Made by a program: the position numbers and the translations under genes. Under the pieces are notes generated by a model. That model was given only the letters and a program-made list of their open reading frames with translations. It did no database searches and was not told the origin of the DNA. From NCBI RefSeq assembly GCF_019400745.1, contig NZ_WJIB01000006.1, forward strand, positions 62,001-126,000: 64,000 nt of DNA. The letters run 5' to 3'. How positions within the stretch are numbered: position 1 is the first letter of the stretch; every line of letters begins with the position of its first letter. The DNA is from Cohnella sp. CFH 77786. GTDB lineage: Bacteria > Bacillota > Bacilli > Paenibacillales > Paenibacillaceae. Below, one piece after another: positions 26,684-34,107 of the stretch.

Positions 26684-27553
26684 ATGAAGAACCTTGCTTT
26701 CTGGAACGCGGCACGCACCTGGGGCTTGCTCGCCTTGGGGACCGCCTTGTACGCTTTCGGGCTTCAATATTTCATTTTGCCGAATTTGCTCATGGAAGGC
26801 GGAGTGACGGGCATCTCGGTTCTCTTGAATTACGCGGCCGGCATTCCGGTCTCGATATCGACCCTCGCCATCAACCTGCCCCTGTTCCTGCTCGGGTGGC
26901 GCCAGCTTGGCCGGGAAGCGATGATACTGACGATCGGAGGCACGGTGTTTCTCTCCCTGTTTCTATGGATCCTCGAGGAGGCCGTCGCCGCCGGCTGGAT
27001 CGTTCCGTTCAAGACGGAGCACGATTTCATCCTCGTCGTGCTCTATGCCGGATTGACGCTCGGCGCCGGACTCGGTCTCGTCTTTCGCGCGGGCGGCACG
27101 ACGGGCGGCGTCGACATCGTCGCCCGCATCCTTCACCGGGCGAAGGGATGGAGCATGGGGCAGATCATCCTCGTCCTCGACGTGATCATTCTCGGCAGCT
27201 CGCTCCTTTTCATTCCCAAGGAGAAAGTGCTCTACACGCTTGTCAGCGTCTTCCTCGCCTCCAAGATCATTGATTTCATCCAGGAGGGGGCCTATGCCGC
27301 CAAAGCGTTCACGATCATCTGCGAGGAACCGGAGAAGCTGGCGGCGGCGATCACGAAAGAGCTGGAGCGCGGCGTGACGCTGATGCCGGCGGTCGGAGCC
27401 TACTCCAAACAAGCGAAGACTGTCGTTTACTGCGTCGTCAGCCGATTCGAAATCGGCAAATTAAAAAGCCTCGTCCGTCTACACGACAAACGGGCTTTTA
27501 TCGTCATTAACGATGTTCACGACGTTCTGGGGGAAGGGTTCCGCGAGGATTGA
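26684..27553 (+). CDS. ypjC: YitT/YpjC-family membrane protein
   Basis: The only rightward gene of the window. A 289-residue protein with five to six membrane helices in the first 190 residues (TALYAFGLQYFILPN, GGVTGISVLLNYAAGIPVS, LILVVLYAGLTLGAGLGLVF-like stretches, FRAGGTTGGVDIVARIL) and a soluble C-terminal DUF2179 domain from about 200 (AFTIICEEPEKLAAAITKEL, RGVTLMPAVGAYS, FIVINDVHDVLGEGF). The ATG at 26684 has AAGGAG ten bases upstream. Function of the family is not established. Its end overlaps the convergent ypjB gene by 47 bases. Confidence 0.88.
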   Translation: MKNLAFWNAARTWGLLALGTALYAFGLQYFILPNLLMEGGVTGISVLLNYAAGIPVSISTLAINLPLFLLGWRQLGREAMILTIGGTVFLSLFLWILEEAVAAGWIVPFKTEHDFILVVLYAGLTLGAGLGLVFRAGGTTGGVDIVARILHRAKGWSMGQIILVLDVIILGSSLLFIPKEKVLYTLVSVFLASKIIDFIQEGAYAAKAFTIICEEPEKLAAAITKELERGVTLMPAVGAYSKQAKTVVYCVVSRFEIGKLKSLVRLHDKRAFIVINDVHDVLGEGFRED

Positions 27554-28373
27554 CGGGATCAGCCCGTCGGTAACGCAGCCAACCGACCCAGGACAGAACG
27601 GTCACGATGAAGGTGCCCATGAACGCCGACCACCCCCAGGGTGGGCCCGCCACCGGGACGATGGCCGCCGCCTGCGATTCGCGCTGCGCCGGGAACAGCC
27701 CTTCCATCGACTCGCGCAAAGAAGGAATCAAACCATCGTACAACCCCGGGTCCGGTTGATTCGCGTGCAGCACCCGCTCCGCATACCGTATAACGGAATC
27801 CGCCCTTTCCGCTACGAAGGGAGAGGAACGAAGAAGAACCGCGGTCCGAATCAAACCGTAATGCGCCTTCAGCGAATCAAGCCGTTCTTTGGCGGCAGCA
27901 GGACTGCCCTCCTCGCTCATCGCTTCCTCGAGCCGATGGATGTCATCGAGCAGGACGGTCCGGTACTCGTGCCACATGGGGGCGCCGGGACGCGCGAGGG
28001 CATCCGCGGCCAGACGGATTTCCGCGGCCGGCGTCCTCAAGTCCCCGGAGCTGCCCGAAGCGGAGGCGACGACCCGCTTCATGCGCGCGACGCTGCGAGC
28101 AAGCGCTTCGATCCCTTCCGCGGACGCGATCCCTTGCATCGACAGCGAGCGAAGGCGCCGTTCCGTTTCCAACACGCGTTTCCGGATTTCGGGGACGCTC
28201 CCCTGGACGGAAGCTTGATATAACGCCTCGGCCGATTTCAGGAACGCCGCCGTTTCCTCCGGGACCTTCCCTGCCGACGACGATTCCGGTACCGGCACCG
28301 AGGCGGCAGCCCCCGGCAAGCCGAACCAGAGAGCCGCGGCCAGCCATACCGCCGCGCAAGTCCTCCATAACAT
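27507..28373 (-). CDS. ypjB: sporulation protein YpjB
   Basis: A 288-residue protein with a signal peptide (MLWRTCAAVWLAAALWFGLPGAAAS read in two parts), a long helical extracytoplasmic domain and a C-terminal membrane helix (FMGTFIVTVLSWVGWLRY) followed by a basic tail. Layout, size and place next to ypjA match YpjB, a sporulation-linked membrane protein. The start at 28373 (or the ATG six bases earlier, 28379) lies inside a perfect 15-bp inverted repeat that also covers most of the ribosome site AGGAGGGG. Its 3' end overlaps ypjC on the other strand. Confidence 0.8.
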   Translation of the reverse strand: MLWRTCAAVWLAAALWFGLPGAAASVPVPESSSAGKVPEETAAFLKSAEALYQASVQGSVPEIRKRVLETERRLRSLSMQGIASAEGIEALARSVARMKRVVASASGSSGDLRTPAAEIRLAADALARPGAPMWHEYRTVLLDDIHRLEEAMSEEGSPAAAKERLDSLKAHYGLIRTAVLLRSSPFVAERADSVIRYAERVLHANQPDPGLYDGLIPSLRESMEGLFPAQRESQAAAIVPVAGPPWGWSAFMGTFIVTVLSWVGWLRYRRADPVNPRGTLPPERREHR

Positions 28374-28415
28374 GGACATCCCCTCCTGCCCTAAAGGTAT
28401 GAGGGGATGTCCATG
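28371..28415 (-). promoter_or_regulatory. perfect 15-bp inverted repeat covering the ypjB ribosome site and start
   Basis: CATGGACATCCCCTC (28371-28385) and GAGGGGATGTCCATG (28401-28415) are exact reverse complements around a 15-base loop. In the minus-strand transcript the 3' arm contains GAGGGG of the Shine-Dalgarno sequence and both possible AUG starts. There is no T-tract after it, so it is not a normal terminator of ypjA, whose stop is 18 bases upstream. Confidence 0.85.
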
Positions 28416-28432
28416 TTTAGAACCCTCGAACG

Positions 28433-29077
28433 TCAGCCGGTCCGACCCTCCGCGGACAGATAGCGGGCGGCCCCTGCGGCGGCGACGCTGAACGCCGTTA
28501 GCGCCACGGTGAACACGCACACGGCGGCGATATCGTCGTCAAGCGTATCCGGCAAATACGGAAACACGCCGAATGCGTAATCGACCGTATCGTTCAGGAA
28601 CGTCCATGCGGCCGCGACGAGCAGCGCAACCGCACCGAACCGGAAAAAACGGGCGTACAGCAAGGCGCAAACCGCCATCGCCGTATGGCCGATCATCAGC
28701 ATCCAGGATGCCCCGTCGAGCGGCGTGCCTTGCGCATATCCGGCCAGGATGATGGCGGTCGCCCAAACGCCGTATTTGACGGACGTAACGACGCCGAGCG
28801 CTTCCAGCACGCCCCGGATGCCTCGAATCCAGCCGTGTCGCGTCGGCTCCGGCGATATCCAGAGCCACAGCACCGCCAGCGCGAACCATAAGGATGCGGT
28901 CGGGCTGTCGGGCACGAACACGATTTGCCAGTGCGGGTGGTTGTTCCAAGTCGAGTTCAACTGGTCTTTGTACCAATAATAGCCGTAAACCGTTCCCGGG
29001 ATATAGATGATCATCATCGGCCACAGCAGGGACGGATGCATGAGCAGCGCCCGGGACCAGAGGAATCTCAGTCCCAT
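28433..29077 (-). CDS. ypjA: YpjA-like DUF1405 membrane protein
   Basis: A 214-residue polytopic membrane protein with six to seven helices. The conserved DUF1405 features are near the N-terminus: IPGTVYGYYWYKDQL and FVPDSPTASLWFALAVLWLW, then SVKYGVWATAII. It sits between qcrC and ypjB as in Bacillus. The ATG at 29077 has GAGGGAGAG upstream. Function unknown; the family name reflects only the domain. Confidence 0.85.
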   Translation of the reverse strand: MGLRFLWSRALLMHPSLLWPMMIIYIPGTVYGYYWYKDQLNSTWNNHPHWQIVFVPDSPTASLWFALAVLWLWISPEPTRHGWIRGIRGVLEALGVVTSVKYGVWATAIILAGYAQGTPLDGASWMLMIGHTAMAVCALLYARFFRFGAVALLVAAAWTFLNDTVDYAFGVFPYLPDTLDDDIAAVCVFTVALTAFSVAAAGAARYLSAEGRTG

Positions 29078-29137
29078 CTTCGTCTCTCCCTCATGTTCTT
29101 CATCGGGGCCGCCTGTTCGAGGCATGCCACTTTTTGG

Positions 29138-29173
29138 GGAAAAAGTTTAATAGCGGCACCGGAGTGCCGCTAT
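29138..29173 (-). terminator. hairpin after qcrC, probable terminator
   Basis: ATAGCGGCAC/GTGCCGCTAT is a perfect 10-bp stem with a four-base loop, 16 bases past the qcrC stop; the minus strand then reads TAAACTTTTT. The stem sequence ATAGCGG resembles the intergenic palindromes at 45352 and 59155. The flank 29127-29139 is a fragment of the CCCCAAAAAGTG element. Confidence 0.65.
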
Positions 29174-29188
29174 CGGAGAAACGTAATC

Positions 29189-30058
29189 TTACGAGCCTGC
29201 CTTCTGCTTCTCGAGCCAAGTCGCGATTTGATCGATCTGCTCGGCCGAGAGCTGATCCTTGAATGCCGGCATCGCGCCGTTCGCTCTGCCGTTCGTGATC
29301 GTTTCGACGATCTGCTCTTTGTTCATCAGGTCGCCGACGCCGCGAAGCGCGGGCCCGGCGCCTCCTTCGAGCTCGCCGCCGTGGCAGGCGATGCATTGCG
29401 CTTCCTGCATCGTCTTGAACGCGGGATCGTCCGCGGCCACCATGGCCGGGATTTTCTCCTTGCCCGGAACCGGACGGGGCAGACCCTTCTCCACCGCTTC
29501 GCGCGCTTTGATCTCCCGTTCGATATGCTCGGGAATCGTGCCGGTCACCTCGAGCTCGTGCTGGTAATGGTGCCAGGAGAACCACGTTAAGTAGCTCGCG
29601 GCAACGAGGGACAAAAGCATCAAGGAAGACGCGATCGGACGGCGGTAGAAACGACGTTCTTTGCCCGTGTCCAGGAACGGTGCCAGGAAGAGCGCGATAA
29701 ACGGGAGCCCGGACATGCAGACGACGCCGAAAGCGACGTAAGATCCGGAAGTGTACGGGTATTTCAGCAGCTGGTACAGGAACAGGAAGTACCAGTCCGG
29801 CATCGGAATGAACGAGCTGTTCAGCGGATCCGCCGGATAACCCAGCGGTGCCGGTTCGGACATGACGAGAACCAGGAATCCGACCAATACGACGACGCCG
29901 ACCATCCATTCCTTGAGCAGGAAGTTCGGGATAAACGCCTCGGATTTGCCCGGGTACGCCGTATAGTCCGGCGGAGCGGTCGGCGTGCGCTCGCGTTTGC
30001 GAATGCGCGAATCGCCGACGAAGACGATCTTTTCATTCGGATCGTGTTTATGTGCCAT
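29189..30058 (-). CDS. qcrC: menaquinol:cytochrome c reductase, cytochrome c/b subunit
   Basis: A 289-residue QcrC: the first part is a subunit IV-like piece with three to four helices (PDWYFLFLYQLLKYPYTSG is the quinol-site PDWYFL motif, as PEWY in mitochondria), then a haem c domain with CIACHGG near residue 242 and the distal ligand region NGAMPAF. It carries electrons from menaquinol to cytochrome c. It is the third gene of the qcrABC operon. Confidence 0.95.
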   Translation of the reverse strand: MAHKHDPNEKIVFVGDSRIRKRERTPTAPPDYTAYPGKSEAFIPNFLLKEWMVGVVVLVGFLVLVMSEPAPLGYPADPLNSSFIPMPDWYFLFLYQLLKYPYTSGSYVAFGVVCMSGLPFIALFLAPFLDTGKERRFYRRPIASSLMLLSLVAASYLTWFSWHHYQHELEVTGTIPEHIEREIKAREAVEKGLPRPVPGKEKIPAMVAADDPAFKTMQEAQCIACHGGELEGGAGPALRGVGDLMNKEQIVETITNGRANGAMPAFKDQLSAEQIDQIATWLEKQKAGS

Positions 30059-30083
30059 CGGTGGAATTTGCCACTCCTCTCTC

Positions 30084-30755
30084 TTAAAGCGGCCCCGAAA
30101 TGCCCTGCTTGCGAATCATGAAGAAGTGGGCGGCGAGCAGCGTCAGCAGCGCGCCCGGCAGGAAGAACACGTGGATCGCGAAGAACCGGGTCAGCGTCTG
30201 CGCTCCGACGATCGTTCCGCCGTTCATGAGCATCTTGATGTATTCGCCCAGATAAGGCACGGAGCCGGCAATTTCAAGACCGACCTTCGTGGCAAAATAA
30301 GCTTTGTTGTCCCACGGAAGCAAGTATCCCGTAAAGCCGAGACCGAGCATCACGAAGAAAATCAGCATTCCGACTACCCAGTTCATTTCGCGCGGCGCTT
30401 TGTACGAGCCGGTGAAGAAAACCCGCAGGGTATGTAGGAACATCATCACGATGACGAGGCTCGCGCCCCAGTGGTGCATCCCGCGGACGATCGCGCCGAA
30501 CGCGACCTGGTGCTGCAGGTAGTCTACGCTGTAGTAAGCGTTAATGATGTCGGGAACATAGTACATCGTCAAGAACATCCCCGACAAAATCTGGATGACG
30601 GTGATGAAGAACGTCAACCCGCCGAAACAATATACGAACGCGGAGAAATGGTGCGCCGGGTTGACGTGCTCGGGCACTTCATGGTCGGCGATATCCCTCC
30701 ACATTGGCGTAATGTCCAGACGCTCGTCGATCCAGTTATACATGTTTTTTAACAT
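30084..30755 (-). CDS. qcrB: menaquinol:cytochrome c reductase, cytochrome b subunit
   Basis: A 223-residue cytochrome b6-type protein with four helices. Haem-ligand His pairs are in RGMHHWGASLVIVMMFLH and in FFAIHVFFLPGALL..AAHFF; GYLLPWDNKAYFATKVG marks the quinone-oxidation side. WIDERLDITP at the N-terminus is typical of b6. It is the short cytochrome b that pairs with the QcrC half. Confidence 0.95.
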   Translation of the reverse strand: MLKNMYNWIDERLDITPMWRDIADHEVPEHVNPAHHFSAFVYCFGGLTFFITVIQILSGMFLTMYYVPDIINAYYSVDYLQHQVAFGAIVRGMHHWGASLVIVMMFLHTLRVFFTGSYKAPREMNWVVGMLIFFVMLGLGFTGYLLPWDNKAYFATKVGLEIAGSVPYLGEYIKMLMNGGTIVGAQTLTRFFAIHVFFLPGALLTLLAAHFFMIRKQGISGPL

Positions 30756-30774
30756 GAGACGAAACGCCCTCCTT

Positions 30775-31311
30775 CTACTTCACGTGCTGGTTCGCTCCAA
30801 GCGGTCCGAGATATACCCAGCCGTTCTCGACCTTGACTTCGTATTCGTCGAGCGGTTTCGGCGCGACCTTCAGGTTTTTGCCGAATTTGTCGTACTCCGC
30901 GCCGTGGCAGGGGCAGAGATAGTGATTCGGAATTTCCTTGCCGAATTTGCCGATCGTGCAGCCCAAGTGCTTGCAGACCGGAGACAAGGCGAAAACCCTG
31001 TTGTTGTCGTCTTTGGCAATCCAAGCCTGCATTTTCGGATCGCTCTCGTACCAGCCGTCAACCTGATGGACTTTGAAGTCGACCTGCTGCGGTTCGCTCG
31101 TCACTTTGCTTTCTTCGATGACTTTCACGAAGCTTCCCGTTTGTTTCGGCTGCAAAAGAGGATCGACGGCAAAGCGGATCATCGGCAGGATGGCTCCGCC
31201 GGCCATGAAGGCACCGGCTCCCCCGAGGGTGTACGATAAAAATTGACGGCGCGTCATCTCTTTGCGCTTGACCGGCTTGTGCACGGTTTCTTGCTGCTCG
31301 TTGTGTCCCAT
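30775..31311 (-). CDS. qcrA: menaquinol:cytochrome c reductase, Rieske iron-sulfur subunit
   Basis: A 178-residue Rieske protein. The twin-arginine-like N-terminus TRRQFLSYTLGGAGAFMAGG (about 22-41) fits Tat export and membrane anchoring. The 2Fe-2S site is formed by CKHLGCTIG and CPCHGAEYD. A sigma-A promoter and an upstream AT-rich inverted site precede it. First gene of qcrABC. Confidence 0.95.
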   Translation of the reverse strand: MGHNEQQETVHKPVKRKEMTRRQFLSYTLGGAGAFMAGGAILPMIRFAVDPLLQPKQTGSFVKVIEESKVTSEPQQVDFKVHQVDGWYESDPKMQAWIAKDDNNRVFALSPVCKHLGCTIGKFGKEIPNHYLCPCHGAEYDKFGKNLKVAPKPLDEYEVKVENGWVYLGPLGANQHVK

Positions 31312-31383
31312 TCTTCAACCCCCTTCGCCAACCAAACTCGCGTCCCACACGGACTTTTCCCTCTGTTTACAAGGACATAACTA

Positions 31384-31412
31384 TAATAGCCCACGCCCTT
31401 GGGAGCGTCAAG
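31384..31412 (-). promoter_or_regulatory. sigma-A promoter of qcrABC
   Basis: Minus strand TTGACG (31412-31407), 17-base spacer, TATTAT (31389-31384). It lies 73 bases upstream of the qcrA start, inside an otherwise gene-free 220-base gap. Confidence 0.65.
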
Positions 31413-31456
31413 AATGGGCAAGTCCCGTTTCCTCGCTTGCCGCGAAGGCGGAAGCT

Positions 31457-31481
31457 AAAATGTTCACAAATTGTCACATTT
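31457..31481 (-). promoter_or_regulatory. AT-rich inverted/direct site upstream of the qcrA promoter
   Basis: The minus strand reads AATGTGACAATTTGTGAACATT: outer arms AATGT/ACATT are inverted and TGTGA is repeated with a ten-base step. The centre is about 90 bases upstream of the expected transcription start. ResD-type sites in Bacillus contain TTTGTGAAT, so an activator site is possible. Confidence 0.4.
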
Positions 31482-31534
31482 GACCGGGCCCGTTCTGCCT
31501 ATTGTTCTCCCTAACCCGCCTTACCTATTCGCGG

Positions 31535-31990
31535 TCAAGCTCGTCCGGCCGGATCGGCCGTCATCCGGGCCTTGTCCGCGTTCCGCCACAGCTCGACCAA
31601 CGCCTGACGTACCGCATCCGGATCGGGAACGCCGCCTTCCGCCTGCGGCTCCAAGACCAGATCGGCTCCGGCGTCCTCGCCGATCAGACCGGGCCGGCCC
31701 CCGACCAGGACGACATGGCGGAACCCGGCCGCTCGGAAAGAACGGCACAGCGCATTCAGCTTCTCTGCTGCTTCCGCGCCTCCGTCGTAATAATGAAGCG
31801 CCGGAAGCGTCACGGTCCGGCCTCTGAACGCTTGCTCCAGCGGGGCGAGCCAAGCGCCGGCGTCCGCCGCTCGGTCGGCCATCTCATGCGGGGCTTCGCT
31901 CCCCGTCAGCCCCGAGACGGGAAGCAGGCAAGTGTCGAGGTACGGTTGCAGATTCGGCCATCCCGCTTCGTCCAATTCGCTGAATTTCAT
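31535..31990 (-). CDS. ypiF: YpiF-like DUF2487 protein
   Basis: A 151-residue soluble protein, KFSELDEAGWPNLQPYLDTCLLPVSG at its start (given in part), then LPALHYYDG and RHVVLVGGRPGLIG. Size, start motif and place directly before qcrA agree with YpiF (DUF2487) of Bacillus. Function unknown. Confidence 0.8.
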   Translation of the reverse strand: MKFSELDEAGWPNLQPYLDTCLLPVSGLTGSEAPHEMADRAADAGAWLAPLEQAFRGRTVTLPALHYYDGGAEAAEKLNALCRSFRAAGFRHVVLVGGRPGLIGEDAGADLVLEPQAEGGVPDPDAVRQALVELWRNADKARMTADPAGRA

Positions 31991-32076
31991 GACAGTCCCT
32001 TTTCCTTTCGTGCCCGATTATCGTTTTATCCTCCTCCATCCTACTTCAATTCAACGGCCATGAAAAGGAAAAGAAT

Positions 32077-32159
32077 CCCCCAAAAGTGACGCAGCTTCTT
32101 CGCGGGGTCCCCAAAAAGTATTCGGCATACGCATCGGAGCTTATCTTCACTTTTTGGGG
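32077..32159. repeat. half copy plus full 51-bp CCCC..GGGG palindromic element
   Basis: 32077-32107 is the left half of the element in plus orientation (CCCCCAAAAGTGACGCAG), running into 32109-32159, a full 51-bp copy in minus orientation that starts CCCCAAAAAGTGAAGATAAG and ends ATACTTTTTGGGG on the minus strand. The gap 31991-32329 otherwise holds the next copy and a terminator only. Confidence 0.75.
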
Positions 32160-32191
32160 ATAGAGTCAGGGGGAGCCCCCGGTAAAAAGTT

Positions 32192-32257
32192 CCCCCAAAA
32201 GTGACGCAAAGCTCTGTAGCGTATTCCGATTACTTTTGGGGGAGCCCCCGGTAAAAA
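32192..32257 (+). repeat. 51-bp palindromic element with its A-rich tail
   Basis: 32192-32242 starts CCCCCAAAAGTGACGCAAAG and ends CGATTACTTTTGGGGG, with 11-bp perfectly complementary ends. It is followed by AGCCCCCGGTAAAAA; the 20-base piece GGGGGAGCCCCCGGTAAAAA also stands at 32169, 69 bases earlier, so one element was partly duplicated. Confidence 0.8.
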
Positions 32258-32286
32258 CAAAAGAGCCGTCCGCTTGAACGGACGGC
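32253..32286 (-). terminator. intrinsic terminator of the IDEAL-domain gene
   Basis: Minus strand GCCGTCCG/CGGACGGC with a six-base loop is followed by TCTTTTGTTTTT, 44 bases past the stop. Confidence 0.85.
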
Positions 32287-32329
32287 GATGCCGCTGTCAC
32301 CGATATCCGGAACGCGTTCGTTCCATCGG

Positions 32330-32512
32330 TCAAGCACCGAACGATTTGAGCTCGTCGGTCAATTGCTTGAACTTGCTTGCGTCCCCCTGGGCGAGCGCTT
32401 CGTCAATGGCTTTGTAGATATATTCTGTCCGGTATTTGCGCAGCGCTTCGTCCAGGACCATTTCGGCCGCCAAGCCCAGCATCGTCTCGTAGGCGACTTT
32501 CATATTGTCCAT
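32330..32512 (-). CDS. stand-alone IDEAL-domain protein
   Basis: A 60-residue protein that is little more than an IDEAL domain: EMVLDEALRKYRTEYIYKAI then DEALAQGDASKFKQLTDEL, containing the namesake (A)IDEAL. In Bacillus the domain is found at the C-terminus of YpiB and in ComK-binding-type proteins. The ATG at 32512 has GGAGGTG ahead; an earlier ATG at 32521 would leave no room. Here the larger YpiB N-terminal part is missing. Role unknown. Confidence 0.75.
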   Translation of the reverse strand: MDNMKVAYETMLGLAAEMVLDEALRKYRTEYIYKAIDEALAQGDASKFKQLTDELKSFGA

Positions 32513-32682
32513 TCGTTGCACCTCCGAAATTCCGGCGATTGGGGATTCCGTTTCCGCCTTCCGTATCCTTCTAAAGCCTGACAGTCCGCCGCTTCTTCTC
32601 TATAAAAGCATATTCACCTGTGCTGAAGCCGCCCCGTACTATGGCCCCCATGCCGATCAATGTACGTTTGCCTACCTTCCCG

Positions 32683-33936
32683 CTAACGAATCGGTTTGCC
32701 TTCCAGCCTCAGCGTATCTTCGAAAGGGAGCGCGAGCCCGGAGACGACCGCCTTTCCCTGCGGCGTCATCCTGACGACCGCCTCGCCCGCCGCCGTTTCC
32801 CCCCACCGAAGCAGCCCAAGATGCATCATCATGGCCAATACCCGGCGGTCCATCACGTCTTTTTCTTGATCGTAATAATAGGAACGGATGAACGGCTTTA
32901 AAATCCCGAACAAGGAAGAGGTTGTCGTCCAAGCGTCGGCGAGCCGGGATACCCATTGCACGAGAGCCGTCAAATTCGCGATCGGCCCTTTGTACAGCCG
33001 CAGCCAGAATCGATAGAGACGGGCCGGGTCGATCCGCGTCTGCCCGTCCGCCGCGTTCAACCCTTCTTCGGTCGCGATCAGCCGGTCCGGGTTTTCCGAT
33101 ATCAAGCCCTCGTAATACGCATAATCGTAGAGGAGGGAAAACCTATCCGGATAGTCGCGGAATTTTCTCCCGTAGCCGAACCGCCAGCCGGCCCTTCCCG
33201 GGATCTCCTCGTAAACCGCCATCAGCTCCAGCACTTGGCCGAGCTGCCGCTTGTAGAGCACCCCGTCGGTCGTGAGCGGGACGTCGTTGTCCCGCACGTA
33301 ACGGAGGAAGACGACCAAATCTTCGGCCATCAGGCTTCTCTCGTCGCGGTATACCGGCGGTTCCTCCCGCACTTCCAGCAGAAGCCGGAATTTGCGCTCC
33401 AACGCGTCGCTCAAATTCTGCTTGACGTCGTCCGGGACCTGGTAGAGATACCGGGTTTGCTGGGAAAAACCGTTGAACAGCCAACCGTTCCTTTTGAACC
33501 GGGTGATCGTCTGCCTTGCCGTTTCGTCCGGACTTGCGGGTTCGGGCGCCGATTCCGCGGCTTTCTTCCGGGATCGCGAGCTTTTGGCCGCGCTCCGTTT
33601 TCCCGGCTGATCCGGCGTCCCTGCGGCGGCGACCGGTTCGGCGGACGGTTCCGAACGACCGGTCAGAGAGGCTGCCGCGGTTCCCAGAGCACGGGCTTTC
33701 AGCTCTTCCAAGCTGTACGCCATCCGGTTTTCGAACAGCAAGGAATTCAGGAAGCGCAAATCGTCCCCGCTCATTTGCTCCACTTGTCTCTCGAGCGATT
33801 CCCGGCGATGGATGACGCTCAAAATCGACTGGATCAGCTCGTTCTTCGAATGGCTTCCGCAATCGCAATCGTAGGTTTGGGCAATCCGGGTCAATTGGTC
33901 AATGTCGGCGTAGCACAGCATATCCGCCAAATTCAT
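32683..33936 (-). CDS. unknown 417-residue protein with Ser/Lys/Ala-rich linker
   Basis: Not a family I can name. The N-terminus (MNLADMLCYADIDQLTRIAQ, then SHSKNELIQSILSVIHRR) looks like a small helical SAP- or Rho-N-like DNA-binding fold. Residues about 85-140 are a low-complexity, basic and Ala/Pro-rich linker. The C-terminal 270 residues are a folded, helical region with several winged-helix-like pieces (LTTDGVLYKRQLGQVLELM, MMMHLGLLRWGETAAGEAVV). No membrane helix. It lies alone between terminators, in the place where B. subtilis has ypiA, which it does not resemble. The second ATG (33936) is preferred for spacing to GGGG. Confidence 0.6.
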   Translation of the reverse strand: MNLADMLCYADIDQLTRIAQTYDCDCGSHSKNELIQSILSVIHRRESLERQVEQMSGDDLRFLNSLLFENRMAYSLEELKARALGTAAASLTGRSEPSAEPVAAAGTPDQPGKRSAAKSSRSRKKAAESAPEPASPDETARQTITRFKRNGWLFNGFSQQTRYLYQVPDDVKQNLSDALERKFRLLLEVREEPPVYRDERSLMAEDLVVFLRYVRDNDVPLTTDGVLYKRQLGQVLELMAVYEEIPGRAGWRFGYGRKFRDYPDRFSLLYDYAYYEGLISENPDRLIATEEGLNAADGQTRIDPARLYRFWLRLYKGPIANLTALVQWVSRLADAWTTTSSLFGILKPFIRSYYYDQEKDVMDRRVLAMMMHLGLLRWGETAAGEAVVRMTPQGKAVVSGLALPFEDTLRLEGKPIR

Positions 33937-34057
33937 CGGCATTCCCCGCTTCGGGAGGATTTACTTTCCAGTATCGGCCCCTCCCCGGCGGTTTAAACCT
34001 ATCGATGCTTGTCCGTCCATCAAACGCGGTGCTCCTTCCCGGTCCGGCGGAACGCAT

Positions 34058-34085
34058 AAAAAACCGCCGCAGGTGCCTGCGGCGG
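34058..34085 (-). terminator. intrinsic terminator after the histidine phosphatase gene
   Basis: CCGCCGCAGG/CCTGCGGCGG is a perfect 10-bp stem with a two-base centre, followed on the minus strand by TTTTTT. It ends the second ECF sigma operon. Confidence 0.9.
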
Positions 34086-34107
34086 CTCGGTTGGCGATCA
34101 GGTGGCG

